Assembly (NCBI RefSeq): GCF_041146395.1
Contig: NC_090989.1
Location: 53,470,501 to 53,534,500, forward strand
Direction: 5' to 3'
From: Eulemur rufifrons
Taxonomy: Eukaryota > Chordata > Mammalia > Primates > Lemuridae
Length of the DNA stretch: 64,000 bases
In this document: in pieces, positions 1-42,960 of the stretch
How positions within the stretch are numbered: the stretch's first letter is position 1
Layout: the number at the start of each line of letters is the position of its first letter
Made by a program: the position numbers and the translations under genes
The notes under the pieces: model-generated
Databases searched by the model: none
What the model was told of the DNA's origin: nothing
What the model saw: the letters and a program-made list of their open reading frames with translations, nothing else

Positions 1-2075
1 TATCCTCCCTTTCATAATTTTTATATACTCTATGGATACATTTTATTTTTAGTTTTATTCTATGCAGAACCAAGTTAATATAATTTAGGGCATCTTAGGT
101 ATTATTTTTAGATCAATAAAATTGCCCTAATGAATCTAGCTGAAAATATCAAAATATATTACTTTTAGTTATTCTTCTGTGCTCTGGAGGATGAGTCTGT
201 TTATGAAATTATGAAGTCCACATTTGGCAGGACAGATAGTATCTACTTAAGATTAAGTTCACGCTAGACCTCTTACTCACATGTTTACCAATCCAGGCCC
301 ATTCTCTGTTGTTCTTCATCCCTCTTCGAGCCATGGAAGCCTGACTTCTATGAACTGCATCCTTATGACTGCATTTCCCTTTGAATATTGGGTTTGGCCA
401 ATGAGGAAAGCTCCCTTCTTGCCTGATCATGACAATGGCTGTGATTTCTTTATTTTTCTGAAAGCCACAGCTTCTGTCAGGCAGCTTCTCTTACGACTAT
501 ATATCTCACAGAGTTCCAGTCACTAATATTCCTCTAATAATTTAAAGCCTAGAGGTGGTCACTGATTATCTCTGTTGTTAGCCCAGAGATGTTTCACTTT
601 CCCTTGTGCTTCCTGTTAGCTCTGCCTGCACCTTTGTAAACAGTCCCTTCATCCAACCCATTCAACTTTCCCTACGCACTCAGCAGCTGTTTCCAGGCAG
701 GCCCCTGACTGGTGCATCCCTGCATGTTACTGTTTTGCTTCTGTTCAATGTCCCCACTCCCTAGGGTCCTCCAGCTAAAATTTGCCTTCTAGAAATAGCC
801 TAGCGTCAAACCTTTTATTTTGATCAAAACTAATATTCTGCATTTCTTATATGGTAGAGGATTCGCTAGAACTAGACTCACTGTGTAAGCTATTTTGAGG
901 ATGCTCATTGTCTTAGTTGTCCTAGGGCATTTGAATTTTAAGGGTGCATTCCTTTTTTAATCTTAAGAAAACCATCTCTAATGATAAAAATTCATATTTA
1001 GGTGGTAAAGTTGGTATTACCATGGTGTCTCTCAAGTAAGCCAGGCCCTGAATGTGGGAGGAGGCCAGATGGTAAGAGCCAGTTCAACAGGAAGAAAAAG
1101 TTGCTTGGTCCAGTGTTTCCTAAAATGCATATGTCATAACAGTAGTCCTGCAAAATGCTTTAAAAATAAAGAGATGTTACTCCCATGCAATAGTATTTTT
1201 AAAATACTGCATATTATAGCCTCCTCTTAAGAAGAGAAATTGCATATTAGCTACCTAAAGTTATGAGAAATCCTATAGGAAATATTAATAAACCGGTCTA
1301 CTTTGTTTGAACCAGTTATGTTTCAAATAAGAATAAAATTTCTCAGAATGCTTTAGCTTTACTAATAGTATTGCTTCTAGGGCATCCCATAGAAATCAGT
1401 ATAGTGGGACAAATTGTTGTCTTCTAGAAAACTTGGTCACTTAAGCCTCTCGCAGGTAGGAAAATAGACTGTATCTGCTATCAGGCATTTTTCGCTACTA
1501 GTTCTAAAGTTTTTGTTATGTACTCTTTCATTTTGGTGTTTAATTTTTTAAGAATTATGGATCTGTAAGACATAATAAGTATAATAAAAAAATCAGAGAA
1601 TCTTATGCCAAATCTATGAATTGTTCTATTGCTTTTAACTTGTTTTTATCCTTTTCATCTGAATAATTATGGTTTCTAGAAGACCTTATAGTCTAAACTC
1701 AATGAAAATATGAATCATTACTATAGTCTAATCAGATGCAATTGTAACCTCATAATTAATTTTGAATAATTTTACATTTTAAAACAGCATAATCAATAGC
1801 ACAGGTGGTCCTTCCCTTCCTTTTACTCATAAAGTTGTTTGCTTACTTTGTACTAGTTTTAGTATGACTAATGAATGATTCACCAGAATAAAGAAAAATT
1901 ACACGAAGAGTTAAGTTCTGTTTCTATAAACTCTATTCTAAAGAGCTTTTAAAATAAGGATGTATCATTTATTCTGATTATAAAAGTAATGAGTGTTATA
2001 AATAGTTTATATAATAGATAAATACTTTTGTGAATATATTGTAATACTTACCAAACAATTTGGAACCCCTCGGAC

Positions 2076-2078
<3 letters not shown>
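1..2078. other. AT-rich intergenic sequence upstream of TRAT1, nothing recognised
   Basis: No exon, RNA gene or clear repeat was recognised here. Short open frames on both strands lack codon structure and known motifs and are regarded as chance. Confidence 0.5.

Positions 2079-2113
<35 letters not shown>
2079..2113. repeat. (AC)n microsatellite
   Basis: An uninterrupted AC dinucleotide tract of about 17 units, flanked by AT-rich sequence with tatata. It is likely to be polymorphic. Confidence 0.97.
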
Positions 2114-2114
<1 letters not shown>

Positions 2115-4989
2115 CTTTATATATATGGATATACACACAGATATAGGTAAATACATTATAGTGATAAAATTCATTATAAAAATAATAAATGATCATAAAC
2201 AAGATTTGAAAAGTGGGCCTCCATCTGCACTCTGTGACCTATTTTTCTGAAACTCTGAGTGGCAGCTGCCATTTTGACATGTTTTTCATTTTCTTTTGGC
2301 AGCAAAACCTCAATTTTGTGGACCTTAAAATTCTTATTTCTTGACAGGTGCCCATCAAAACCTCCCCTCAAAATTTTCTACAACATTTCTAACTGCTTCA
2401 AGCTTGCCAGGACATTTTTGCTTAGTCTAGCCATCTTTTAAACTTCATTTTGATAACTCATCTCAATAAAAAGTATTAGAGAAGCCTCGTGCTTATTTGT
2501 AATTTGGACATGGCTCGTGGAGTCATTCAAGTCTCTGCACTCATGCATGTATTTCATAACAAACACATATCTATAGTTATTTTATATTCCGATAATGTCT
2601 TCATGTGCTCAGCCATCTACATTTAATGAAAAGCTATCTTTCTTTCTGGCAAATTTCAGACATCTGTGGAACTATCAAATGCGCAGGCACGGACTTTCTG
2701 GGTGACCTTGGGCAATCTTGTTATAGCTCCCGATTATATAGATCTAAGGAATGGAGAACATTGTAATGCAGATCACTTTCAAAAATATTATAATAATTAG
2801 AAATTGTGAAGTGAAGTGGTTCGGATTTATTAGACTAAGTTTTTATTATTTTGGAGATGTCACTCGTGCATTTAGAATGTACATTAACTCTTTTAAACCA
2901 TTAGGTAATCACTCAACATGCACTACAGACTCCCCCTGAAGCAGGATACATCCTTCCTGGGTGCCTGCCTGTCTTCTCCACCCTTGCTTCCTCAGCTGCC
3001 TGTGACTTGTACATGTAGAGTCAGAGACTTGAGGCAGGAAGCCCTTAGGTAGTTGCTATCCCAATGGGTGGGTTTGGTTTGGGTTTCTCTTGTTAGGCTG
3101 ATCTGAGAGGTACTCTTCCTGTGTTAACCACAGAATTCCTGCATTTTTATCTGAGTCATTCTTGCTGAGTTTGACCTTCTCGGCAGTCAGGGCTAATTAC
3201 TGAACACCGTTATTGTTTCTGGAATTGCACTGTGTGGATCAACCAGGATGAAGGCATCCTCCTTCCTTCTTTCCTCATCCTCTGCAATATTTTTGTTCTA
3301 ACAAGAGGATGTTTGCTCTTAATATTTCCGTCCTGAGACTCTTTTTCTCTCTAATGTCCTCTGTATGCTCCAGTTGTAGGCATCTACTTTGCCATATTCC
3401 AAGGTCTTGCTTAGGTAACCTGTGTAGTCCCCTCCTGAGCCTGGGGCTCCTGACCAGTTTCCCTCTTTCAGGACTGAAGCTCAACCCCTCAAGGCCACCC
3501 CACACCTGAACCCTCTTCTCTTGAACTGATGTCTTACATGTCCAAACCTTCCTGGATGTCTGGGATTAAGCTCTTTAGCAATCTCCTTCCCTATGTTCCA
3601 CCTAGTTCTAGGAAGAAACTTTCTGATTCGCTGTTGTCCTTTGGTCCCTTCATAAACCTGAGACTGCCGTTCCCTTGAAGTCTTGGTCCGTGGCTATCAA
3701 GGCCTGCTTTATAGAACCTGTCACCCTGCTAATATTAATATAATAGATAGCCGTTGAACAAAGAGTTCTCTGGCCAAGTAAGTTTAGAAAAGGCTCTGAT
3801 TAAAAAAAAAGTATTACAATTTCCTTTTTGCAGGACTTACCTAAGCCTTAAATATACTAATATGCAACTATAGAAATGAAAATAATACTGTATAGTTTTT
3901 CCAGATATATTTGTTGAAGGAGCATTTGTTTCCTAAGAGTTTCTTAAAGGCCCAGTGTTCTATGGAACATAGTTTAAAAATGCTTTTTAAAGATTAGACC
4001 AGAGAATCTCCATGGTCTCATTCAGTTTTATAGGCTCTAATTCAATGATTCATAAGAAATATTTTGGGGGAAAGGAATTGAAGTGAAAAAATCTGTTAGT
4101 GTTTAGCCAACTCTGTCCAAAGAATAAGGAAGTGCTGCATTTTGTTTACCAGGCAGTTTTCTATGTTGGAGCAAGGAGAAAGTAGAAGACTCTACCATTG
4201 TTTTATTTATTCAATCATTGTGAGAATATTTATTGAGACCTATAATGTGCCAGGCATAATTCTAGGTTCTAGAGTTTTAATGATGAGAGAGATCAATTCT
4301 ATCCAGTATATATGAATTTCTGAAAACATTTTCCAGAACAGCTATATTAAAATAGTATTTTTCTTATATTTTTTTATATATATATTAAAATGTACTTCAG
4401 AAATCTTGTTAGAATGAGTATTCCAGCGCTTCACCCTAAATATTCTAATTCGGTAGGGCTCAGGATTTTAAACTAATGCATTTTCAATTAATGCCATGGA
4501 GCATCCTTCTGTACGCCAACATGTAAAACTTCTGACTCTGAGACTCTGGGGTGGGGCTGACAACTGGAACTAGCTGCCAGGTGACTCTAGGTTGGACAGA
4601 GGAACTTTTGCTGGCAGGGGTGAGAGTTGGCAGGAAATAAGGCAGGCATCTAGTCTCCCAGTGGGATAGAATTAGTTCCTGACCTCCAACATTCTCAAAG
4701 ATCACACCCAGGGGTTGCTTGCTATTCACTCACTAGTTTAGTATATTTTATTTTGTTTCCATGTGAATTCACTTGTGAGGAGATTCCTGGATTCTCTCCA
4801 GAGATAGGCAAGATCCCTCCTGGTTTAATTCATACCTTTATTTGTTTATTTTTAAATTAGACTCAGATATTGATTAAAAAAAAAAAGTCAAATACCAGAA
4901 AATGGAGGCTTGTGGGATTTTTTTCTTCCCACGTTACACAACAATTTAAGTCTACTGTGCTCAGATCAAAACTTAAGAAGCCTCCATCA
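2114..4989. other. Intergenic sequence upstream of TRAT1, no gene seen
   Basis: No coding exon was recognised. A MER5-like stretch at about 4385-4495 (cttgttagaat followed by cggtagggctcagg) is possible but too worn to call firmly. A fragment at 4200-4280 (tattgagacctataatgtgccagg) resembles the 3' part of an ancient mammalian repeat. Confidence 0.4.
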
Positions 4990-5207
4990 CCACATTTCCT
5001 GTTTGTAACTGAACAAAGTACACACAAAAGATTTGAAGAAACAGAAGAGAAAAAAAAATGTGAGGTACTGATAAAGATAAGTTTTGCTGCCATTCTGCTT
5101 CTAACATAACAAAGCAACATTAATCAGAAGAAAAAGTTTGTGGAAGCATTTTTAATCCATAAGGTTTGCCTTATGGCAACATAAGGACTTTTCTGAAAAA
5201 TAGAAGC
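4990..5207 (+). promoter_or_regulatory. Probable TRAT1 promoter / 5' UTR with T-cell type factor motifs
   Basis: Directly upstream of the start codon are an ETS-like atttcctgt (4994-5002), a paired GATA motif tgataaagataa (5069-5080) and a RUNX core tgtgg (5139-5143). This trio suits a T-cell gene, but each motif is short and common. I see no clear TATA box and there is no CpG island. A tiny ORF, ATG GCA ACA TAA, lies at 5173-5184. Transcription start is inferred only. Confidence 0.4.
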
Positions 5208-35250
<30,043 letters not shown>

Positions 35251-35530
35251 CTGGACTATGATCTAGAGCAACGATTTGGCTCTTGTTGGAGACAGTTGTT
35301 AGAAAAGAGGATTCCCACATGACACAGAATGACCTGGCAGGGTGATGACCAATCACTTTGCCTCTTATTCAGAGCTTACGCTCACGTACAGCAAATGTAA
35401 TGTCATGAAAATTAGTTATTTCAATTCACTTAAAAGTGCTTAAATAGTAAAATGTAAAATAAAATCCAGTTTTCAAATGAGACTGACAACAATGTTACAA
35501 CATCACAATAATACCTAATAGGGAAATAAA
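35251..35530 (+). other. TRAT1: TRAT1 3' UTR with candidate poly(A) signals
   Basis: This is the sequence after the TRAT1 stop codon. AATAAA hexamers occur at 35458-35463 and 35525-35530, with a third further on at 35780-35785. Which one is used cannot be told from sequence, so the true end of the transcript is uncertain. The start of ancient LINE sequence at about 35.7 kb argues for one of the first two. Confidence 0.55.
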
Positions 35531-35739
35531 AATTTTTTAAGTATATGTGTTTTGGAACATGACGAAAGAAAAAAGTCAATGAGTGACTTAAAAAAAATTA
35601 TCTCCTTTCTCATCAATGTGAAACAGTCCACAATTGGAAGAAATTTCTGATTGAAAATTATAGGAGACATTTACATACATTACTAGGTGGTATAAGCTTC
35701 TTAGGAGATATTTTTCCCAAATGGAGGTAGTTTCACTAG

Positions 35740-38040
35740 TTCAAAAATTATTGTAAAACTAATGTATGCTCCTTGTAATAATAAACAAATATCAAAAAGA
35801 ATTTAGAAATTCCACTCACCAAAGATATATGACCATGAGAAACTTTCTATATGTCCTTCTAGACATTTTTCTGAGCATGCCCATGTACACATCAGGTGTT
35901 TTTTTTTTTTTAAACAAAAATAGGATTATTTTATACATATTATTAAATTTTCTTTACCTAGCAATATACTGTGGATTTATTTCCACTGTTACAATTAACT
36001 ATATCTAAATATCATTATATATCATAATTTTAATGTTTAATATCCCATTGATGATTATATCAGAATTTATTTAAATAATTTTAAATGACATTGAGCTTGT
36101 TTCTAACTTCTGTGTTTTGCTTTTATAAAGAATATGGTAATGGGAATTTTGGATTCCCATTTGGATATCCAAATATCTGGAAACTTGTTTAATTTCTTCT
36201 TTTGGCTAAATGCCTAGAAAAGGAATTGCTATATTAAAAGGTATTCATATTATGAGTTTCCTTAGGATAAATTTTTGAAAGGGCAAGAGGTGGGCCAAAA
36301 TGTGCATCCAAATTTAAATTCTGATAAATGTTCCTAAGTTTTCCTCCAAAAAATTATTTTTTAAAAAAACTTTGTTATATTTCTCCAGTGAGAAAGGGTG
36401 ATCAGTTAGGGTTTATGATAAATATCTTTAATTTATCACAGTCAATGTCCAAATGATATGTCACTTTGATATAGTACAGTACCTTAAAACAGTGTATTTC
36501 TATTTCTTCCTTTCTGGCCTAGTGCTATGGATTTTATATATTTTATACATCGCTATTTTCCCCCTTAATGACCATTTTAAAAAAGATTAAAATAATAAAC
36601 ATTATCTTCATATGGATCCATGTAGTCAAAATGTCTAGAACTCTCCAATCTTTTGTGTAGACTCAGGTTCTGTTCTAGTATTATTCTTCAGCTTAAAGGA
36701 CTTCCTTTAAGTCAACTGGTGATGAATTCTCTTAGCTTTCGTGTGTCTGAAAAAGTCTATTTTCATCTTTGAAAGATATTTTTGCTAGGTAAAAAAAGTC
36801 AAGGTTGGGTTGACAAAGTTTCTTTCAGTAATTTAAACATATTACTTCACTGTCTCCTCACATTGTTTCTGATGAAAAAGCTACTGTAGTACTTGTCTTT
36901 ATCCCTCTGTATGTTATATATTATTATTCTGAGATTTTTCCTTTTCACTGTTTTTAATTTGATTATAATACGCATTGGCATGTTTTTTGATGTGTCTGAG
37001 TTTGAAATTTTTTGAGTTTTTTAGTTCTGTTTAGTTTTCATCAAATTTGCAAAAAAAAATTATTTCTTTAAATATTTTTCTGTATTCCTCCCTCTTTTCA
37101 AGTTTAATTACTTGCAAATTATCCCACATTTCACTGATCTGTTTCTTTTATTTCGCGGTTTTTTGTGTGTGTATTTCATTTGATAGTTTTTCTTGCTATA
37201 TTTTCAAGTTCACAAAACTTTTCTTCTTAAATGTCTAACGTGCTATAATCCCAGACAAGGTATTTTTCATCACAGATAATTTAATTTTTATTTCTATGAA
37301 TTGAGTTTGGGTCTTTTGTCCCCCATCTTTCAAGTCTGTATCAAACATGCTTAATCGTTCCTCTAACTTTTTTTTTTTTTTTTTTGAGACAGAGTCTCGC
37401 TTTGTTGCCCAGGCTAGAGTGAACGCTGTGGCATCAGCCTAGCTCACAGCAACCTCAAACTCCTGGGCTCAAGCGATCCTCCTGCTTCAGCCTCCCGAGT
37501 AGCTCGGACTACAGGCATGCGCCACCATGCCCAGCTAATTTTTTCTATATATATTTTTAGTTGGCCAGATAATTTCTTTCTATTTTTAGTAGAGACGGGG
37601 TCTCGCTCTTGCTCAGGCTGGTCTCGAACTTCTGACCTCGTGCAATCCTCGTGCCTCGGCCTTCCAGAGTGCCAAGATTACAGGTGTGAGCCACCGCGCC
37701 TGGCCTCCTCTAACTTCTTAAACATACACAATACAGTTATAACAACTGTTTTCATATTTTTATATACTAATTCTATTATGTCTGTCATTGTGAGTTTCAA
37801 CTTGATTTTTGTCATAGGTTTTCTGTTTCTTAAGATGCTTAATAATTTTTGATTGGGCAGAAAACATTGTGAATTTTCCTTTGTTTGGTGATGAATATTT
37901 TTGTATTTTTAGTACTTAGTACCAGTGTCCATAAATTGTGAGGTTTTTCAGTATGGCTATTGAAAACAGACGCTATTTTAAGCCTCATGTGGGCCATGGA
38001 CACTATTTTATTTTTCATGTGAGTCTTTCCCTAAATTTGG
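35740..38040 (-). repeat. Ancient LINE (L1M-type) sequence, antisense, with an Alu inside
   Basis: Phrases typical of old antisense L1 are present: 'aaatgcctagaaaaggaattgctatattaaaagg' near 36210, 'ttcatctttgaaagatatttttgctaggt' near 36766 and 'aataatttttgattgggcagaaaacattgtgaattttcc' near 37841. The texture is continuous on both sides of the Alu at 37370-37705, whose target duplication tcctctaactt joins the two halves. The limits and the number of separate copies are approximate. Confidence 0.55.
37370..37705 (-). mobile_element. Alu of strepsirrhine type, antisense, with target duplication
   Basis: It starts with a T run (the antisense A tail), then gagacagagtctcgctttg, and ends gagccaccgcgcctggcc. 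The antisense linker 'atatatatttttagttggccagataatttctttc' and 'ctcgctcttgctcaggctgg' are strepsirrhine-type signatures. It is flanked by an 11-bp duplication tcctctaactt at 37359-37369 and 37706-37716. Confidence 0.96.
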
Positions 38041-38307
38041 GTAGTCTTCTTGCTTGTATGCACTGACCAGTATTCAACTGAATACTCAAGGAGGACCCTT
38101 TATATATCTCCAGATTTTTCTCAACATGCAGCTCTCGCTTCTCCTGTACTCTACTTTTTCCTGACATCAGACCAGATTGAGCACATTCAGAGTGGTATGG
38201 CCGTAGAGCAGTACTCTGCCTCTTTGATGTCTCTTGACCTGCAGCTCTATCTCCTCAGTTCAGGAGAGCAGTAGACTATACCTAAGCTCCCTCTATGTGC
38301 TCCAGGG

Positions 38308-39402
38308 CCTAAAAATGATAAAAAGCCATATACAATAAAACCCACAGTAGTCATCATACCGAATGGGGAAAAATTGAAAGCATTGCCACTTAGAAGTGGA
38401 ACTAGACAAAGTTACCTTCTGTCACCACTTCTATTCAACATAGTGCTGGAAATTCTAGCCAAAGCAATCAGACAAGAGAAGGAAATCAAGGGCATTCAAG
38501 TGGGGGCAGAAGAGGTCAAACTATTTCTCTTTGCGGAAAATATGATCTTCCCCAAAGAATCTGCCAAGAGATTATTGGAATTGACAAATAAATTCAGCAA
38601 AGTCTCAGGTTACAAAACCAATGTACACAAATCAGTAGCATTCCTATATGCCAACATCAGTCAAGCTGGGAACCAAATCGAAGACTCAATACCTTTCACA
38701 ACAGCAACAAAGAGAATAAAATACCTTGGAATATATTTAACCAAGGAAATGAAAGACCTCTACAGGGAGAACTATGAAACACTGAGGAAGGAAATAGCAT
38801 AGGACATAAACAAATGGAAAAACATTCCATGCTCATGGGTTGGCAGCATCAACACTGTTAAAATGTCTATATTACCCAAAATGATTTACAGATTCAATTC
38901 AATCTCTATTAAAATACCAACATCATTTTTCACAGATCTAGAAAAAATAATTCTATGCTTTGTATGGAACCAGAGAAGACCCTGTATAGCCAAAGCAACC
39001 TTAAGCAAAAAGAACAAATTGGGAGGCATCAATTTACCAGACTTCAAGCTATACTATAAGGCAATAGTAACCAAAACAGCATGGTACTGGCATGAGAACA
39101 GAGACATAGATCAATGAAACAAAACAGAGAACCCAGATATAAAACCATCCTCATATAGCCATCTGATTTTTGACAAAGCAGACAAAAACGTACAGTGGGA
39201 AAAAGAATCCCTATTCCATAAATGGTACTGGGGAAATCGGATAGCCACATGTAGAAGACTGAATCAGGATCTGTACCTTTCACAGAAAATCAACTCACAA
39301 TGGATAATAGACTTAAACCTCAGGCATGAAACCATAAGAATTCTAGAAGAAAATGTTGGAAAAAGTCTTATAGACATTGGTCTAGGTAAAGAATTTACAT
39401 CA
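38308..39402 (+). mobile_element. L1 ORF2 fragment, lacking both ends
   Basis: Two frames, 38374-38802 and 38863-39117, match L1 ORF2 reverse transcriptase and the region after it ([53 protein letters not shown]). The segment begins inside the RT domain and stops in the late ORF2 region. There is no 3' UTR, A tail or target duplication. The catalytic F/YADD motif reads FAEN (38533-38544), and a stop separates the two frames, so it is dead. Confidence 0.93.
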
Positions 39403-40624
39403 AGATAGGGACTGAGGAACAGCAAGAATTCGTCTGAACATCAGTTCTCTTGATAGAGAACATTAACAGCAAGACCCAGAGCCTTGACCAGTGGGCCTGG
39501 CAAATGCTTCAACTCTCAACCAGAACTGGGAAGCACATCCATCAACCGTCTAGTTCTCCAGGTACTGAGGCTCAGATCCATTATGTCTTTCCTCCTTTGT
39601 TGTCATCAGTGTGGGGAAGAAAGAAAGAAAGATCAGAAACTCAAGGTCTGGCTGCTATAATCTTCTCAATATTGTAGCTTTAGTTCCAGTAATTATCAAG
39701 AGATTCAAGCATCAAGATACCTACACTCTGAAAGCTACTGCTTACTCTTCCCTGTTTTTTCCTTTGTTACACTCTGCAAGGGGACAAAATAGTAATGTCA
39801 ACAAAACTGCTCTCAGAATACTTCTAAGTTTCTAATTTGTTACAGCAAATTGCCATGCTGCAAATGTGACACTGAGGAAACTGAGGTCCAAAGAGGTAAG
39901 GTTACTTGTTCGTGGACACATATCTGCATCTCTCCTGGTCTCGGATGGGCGATCAAACACTAAACTAGCACAGGCAAAAGATAGTCTTATTTGTTCGATG
40001 GAACTGGAAATTTTAAAGCTGAATTCTTCCCTTAGACAATCCCTGGCTCTAGTCTTTCATTTTAAATTAACTTACTTTTCCCTTTTTTGTTGTGTGTCTC
40101 TCTATGAAAAACCCTGTATCCATATATCAGGGCTTCTATAAATCCCTAAATTGAGAAATCTGGAGTTACTTAAAAAGACCATTTTCATAATTGCTTCACC
40201 TATTGAATCTGGTTGGAGGGGAGGGGTTAATTACTCTGGTTACTTCTTTTCAAAAAAAATTTTTTAAATTTGGGAAAAGTATATTTTTCCAGAAGAAACA
40301 AAGTGTCTTAGGAAAAATTATCCACAAGACAGGCACCTATGGAAGATATTTTTTGTATTATGATTAGCCTGGACTTTCTGAGATTAATATGAATTTATGC
40401 CAAAATAAGTTTCTTGACATAGTCCAATATTCCCTTGTTTTGGACAGTGGGAGTGAGGGTCAGAGATAAAATTATATGATGTAAAGATTCAAACTCATTC
40501 AATTAAAAATTGAACTCCCTCGCAAACAGGACAACTAACTGGTAGTCAAAGCAAAATCCTATATTTAGAAAGTGTTCCTAATCTTTTAGAGCTGGTCAAG
40601 ATCTTAAAATATAACGTAGTCCTT
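39403..40624. other. Intergenic sequence, nothing firm
   Basis: A worn MIR-like core may lie at 39865-39925 (actgaggaaactgaggtccaaagagg). No coding exon was recognised. Confidence 0.4.
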
Positions 40625-40790
40625 GGCCAGGTGCAGTGGCTCATACCTGTAATGCCAGCACTTTAGGAGGCTGAGGCAGGAGGATCACTTGAGCTCAGGA
40701 GTTCAAGGCTGCAGTGAGCTACAGTAGTACCACTGAACTCCAGCCTGGGCATAAGAGCAAGACCCCATCCCAAAAATTTTTTTTAAAAAG
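40625..40790 (+). repeat. 7SL-derived monomer (FLAM/FRAM-type)
   Basis: It begins ggccaggtgcagtggctcatacctgtaatgccagcactttaggaggctgaggcagg and ends 'ccagcctgggcataagagcaagacccc' with an A-rich end. Only one arm is present, without a second monomer, so it is an early free monomer and not a dimeric Alu. Confidence 0.85.
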
Positions 40791-42319
40791 TAGTTCTATA
40801 CTTCTGAAGAAATAAAAACCCAAGGCAGACCGTAATTACTGTGCAAGTTTTCTGGCTTCCTAATTACTCTTCTTTCCAATTAAAAACTACTGACACTGCA
40901 TAAAACAAAATAAAGCATAAATCTTCCTACATTACTACAACTGAGTAAGAATAAACACACAAATGTTTGGGAATATAAACATGCCTGATTTTGTACATAG
41001 ATAAAAATCATTAGCTCATTGATCTACTTTTTAAATCCCCGAAGGTTCATATGTCATTCAGCTTTTATATTTGCCATCACATCTAATACATTCTATGGCA
41101 TATAAGCAGGTACGTGATATCTATTTAATGATAGAAAATTTGCACCCATTTTATAGATCTAACTGAAAAGTTATATCTAGCTTGAGGTAGTCACAGCTGT
41201 GTAGAGATTAGAGAAATTAAGAGTCCTAATTAACCCCAGTAGACTTTCCATAACGCCTAACACCTGTGCTTGATGTAGTTTATACTTGTCACATGAGGCT
41301 ACTACTGTGCCCTGTATTTTCTATAATCATAACTCATTCCAAGCCATGATTGTCTTGAACTCAAAGCCACTTTATTACCTGTGAGCTAGGCAATTGATAG
41401 ATCTTGATACAGAATTAGAATTAGATAGGATTGCCTCTTAGAGATGCTGCATAGTTTTTGACAATGATGGAGTGTTAGGTACTAAAGTGTGTGGGATCTC
41501 CCATGAGATCCATGTATACATTGTTTTTATGACATATCTTAGTTTATGGTTTTACAAGAGTAAATATAGAGTATCGTAATTTCCTATAAGCAGAAGAAAA
41601 CGTCTGCTTAATAATATCCCTATCACTTCAGTGGTGGATATTTTGAGAATTTTTACTCAAGCTATGTGCTTCAAAGTATAAAAACTGTGGAGTAAAAATT
41701 TAACTTGAAATTATATAACTAACTATAGTTGGAAAAGACTACAGAGATTTTGTCCAAATTTCCTATTCAACACATGGGGAAAGCCTAAGGTCCATAAGGT
41801 TCAAGGGTCACATTATAAAGACGAAGAATTAATGAAGTGTTATACAATATTGCAACTGAAAAAATAAATTTCACTGAGTAAAGTGATATAATTCATCTCA
41901 TTTAGAAAATGTATCTGGTCATTTGAAACAATAAAAACAAACCTATGAGCTTGTGGATGCCATATAGCTTTAGAGGGAAATTTGCTAATAGTAGGGTCTA
42001 AAAATTGAGGGGAGAAAAATGAAAGAAAGCATTTAGGGGACTCCTGTGATTTACTTTTTCTACCTTGCTACCAGCTGGGATGTAGCTTTTCTTAAAAACA
42101 ACACAAAACTTCCTTTTAAAGGAAAGAGAAAGCCAGAGCCCACCTGCCAAATTACCCTACTCTATGTTCTTGAAATAGAGAAACTAAAAGATTCCTAAAT
42201 GCTGTTTGCTATTCCTTTAATCTCTTCTGAAGAAAACTACCCTACCCACTCACAGCTGTTAACTACCTAGGAAGTCATGGCTGACTGCACCAAGGGTGTA
42301 CCTGAGTCAAATTAGGAGA
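40791..42319. other. Intergenic sequence, nothing recognised
   Basis: Unique AT-rich sequence with no gene or named repeat. Confidence 0.4.
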
Positions 42320-42412
42320 TTTTTTTTTTTTTGAGTTTCAATAAAACTTTATTTATAAAATCAAGCAGGCCAGATGTAGCCCAATGGCCATCGTTTGCTG
42401 ACCACTGCAAAG
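42320..42412. mobile_element. DNA-transposon-like end (hAT/MER type), fragment
   Basis: 'ttcaataaaactttatttataaaatcaagcaggccagatgtagcccaatggccatcgtttgctgacc' is the familiar end of an ancient mammalian DNA transposon. Only one end is recognisable. The exact family is not certain. Confidence 0.5.
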
Positions 42413-42717
42413 ACTGTTTGTTTCATGAAGAGTTTACAAAATGCTGATATCCTAATCCTGTCATTCTTTCTTCATTTCTTAGCTGGAATACACCATAAGG
42501 AGAAGACAGTAGATTCATCTTCTGATCCAATCTATATACAAGAGACTGACCAGTGATAAGAGGGGACAGAGACAAAAGGTTCCCATAAGAGAGAACTGAG
42601 GCCTTGGAGAGCAAGGTACATTCACAAGGGGGCAGAAACTAAGATTAAGCACAAGAAGATGGCAGAGAGTAGAGTTCAAACTCCAAAACTCCATAATTAA
42701 TCAGGCTAATCAGACAA

Positions 42718-42960
42718 CAATAACAATGCCAAGAAATATTTATTGAAAACTTGCTAAGTGCAAAACACTGTAATAAGAGCTTATCTGCAGACTTCATTTA
42801 ATCACAAATGCCCTAAATTATAGATGCTATTATATTCCTAATCTTACAGATGAAGAAATCAAGATTGATAAAGATTAACTTGTTTAATATTACACAAAGA
42901 AATTGCAGATTCAGGATTTGAACACAGGCAGTCTAAGTCCAGAACTGGCTCTATAGAGTA
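42718..42960 (+). repeat. MIR
   Basis: 'caagaaatatttattgaaaacttgctaagtgc', 'ctaatcttacagatgaagaaatcaag' and 'gattcaggatttgaacacaggcagtctaag' follow the MIR consensus almost end to end. Confidence 0.85.

Noticed and set aside
2174..2371. A possible pseudogene on the minus strand (frame with LPKENEKHVKMAAATQSF)
   Set aside because: I could not match it to a known protein, and the frame is not longer than expected by chance.
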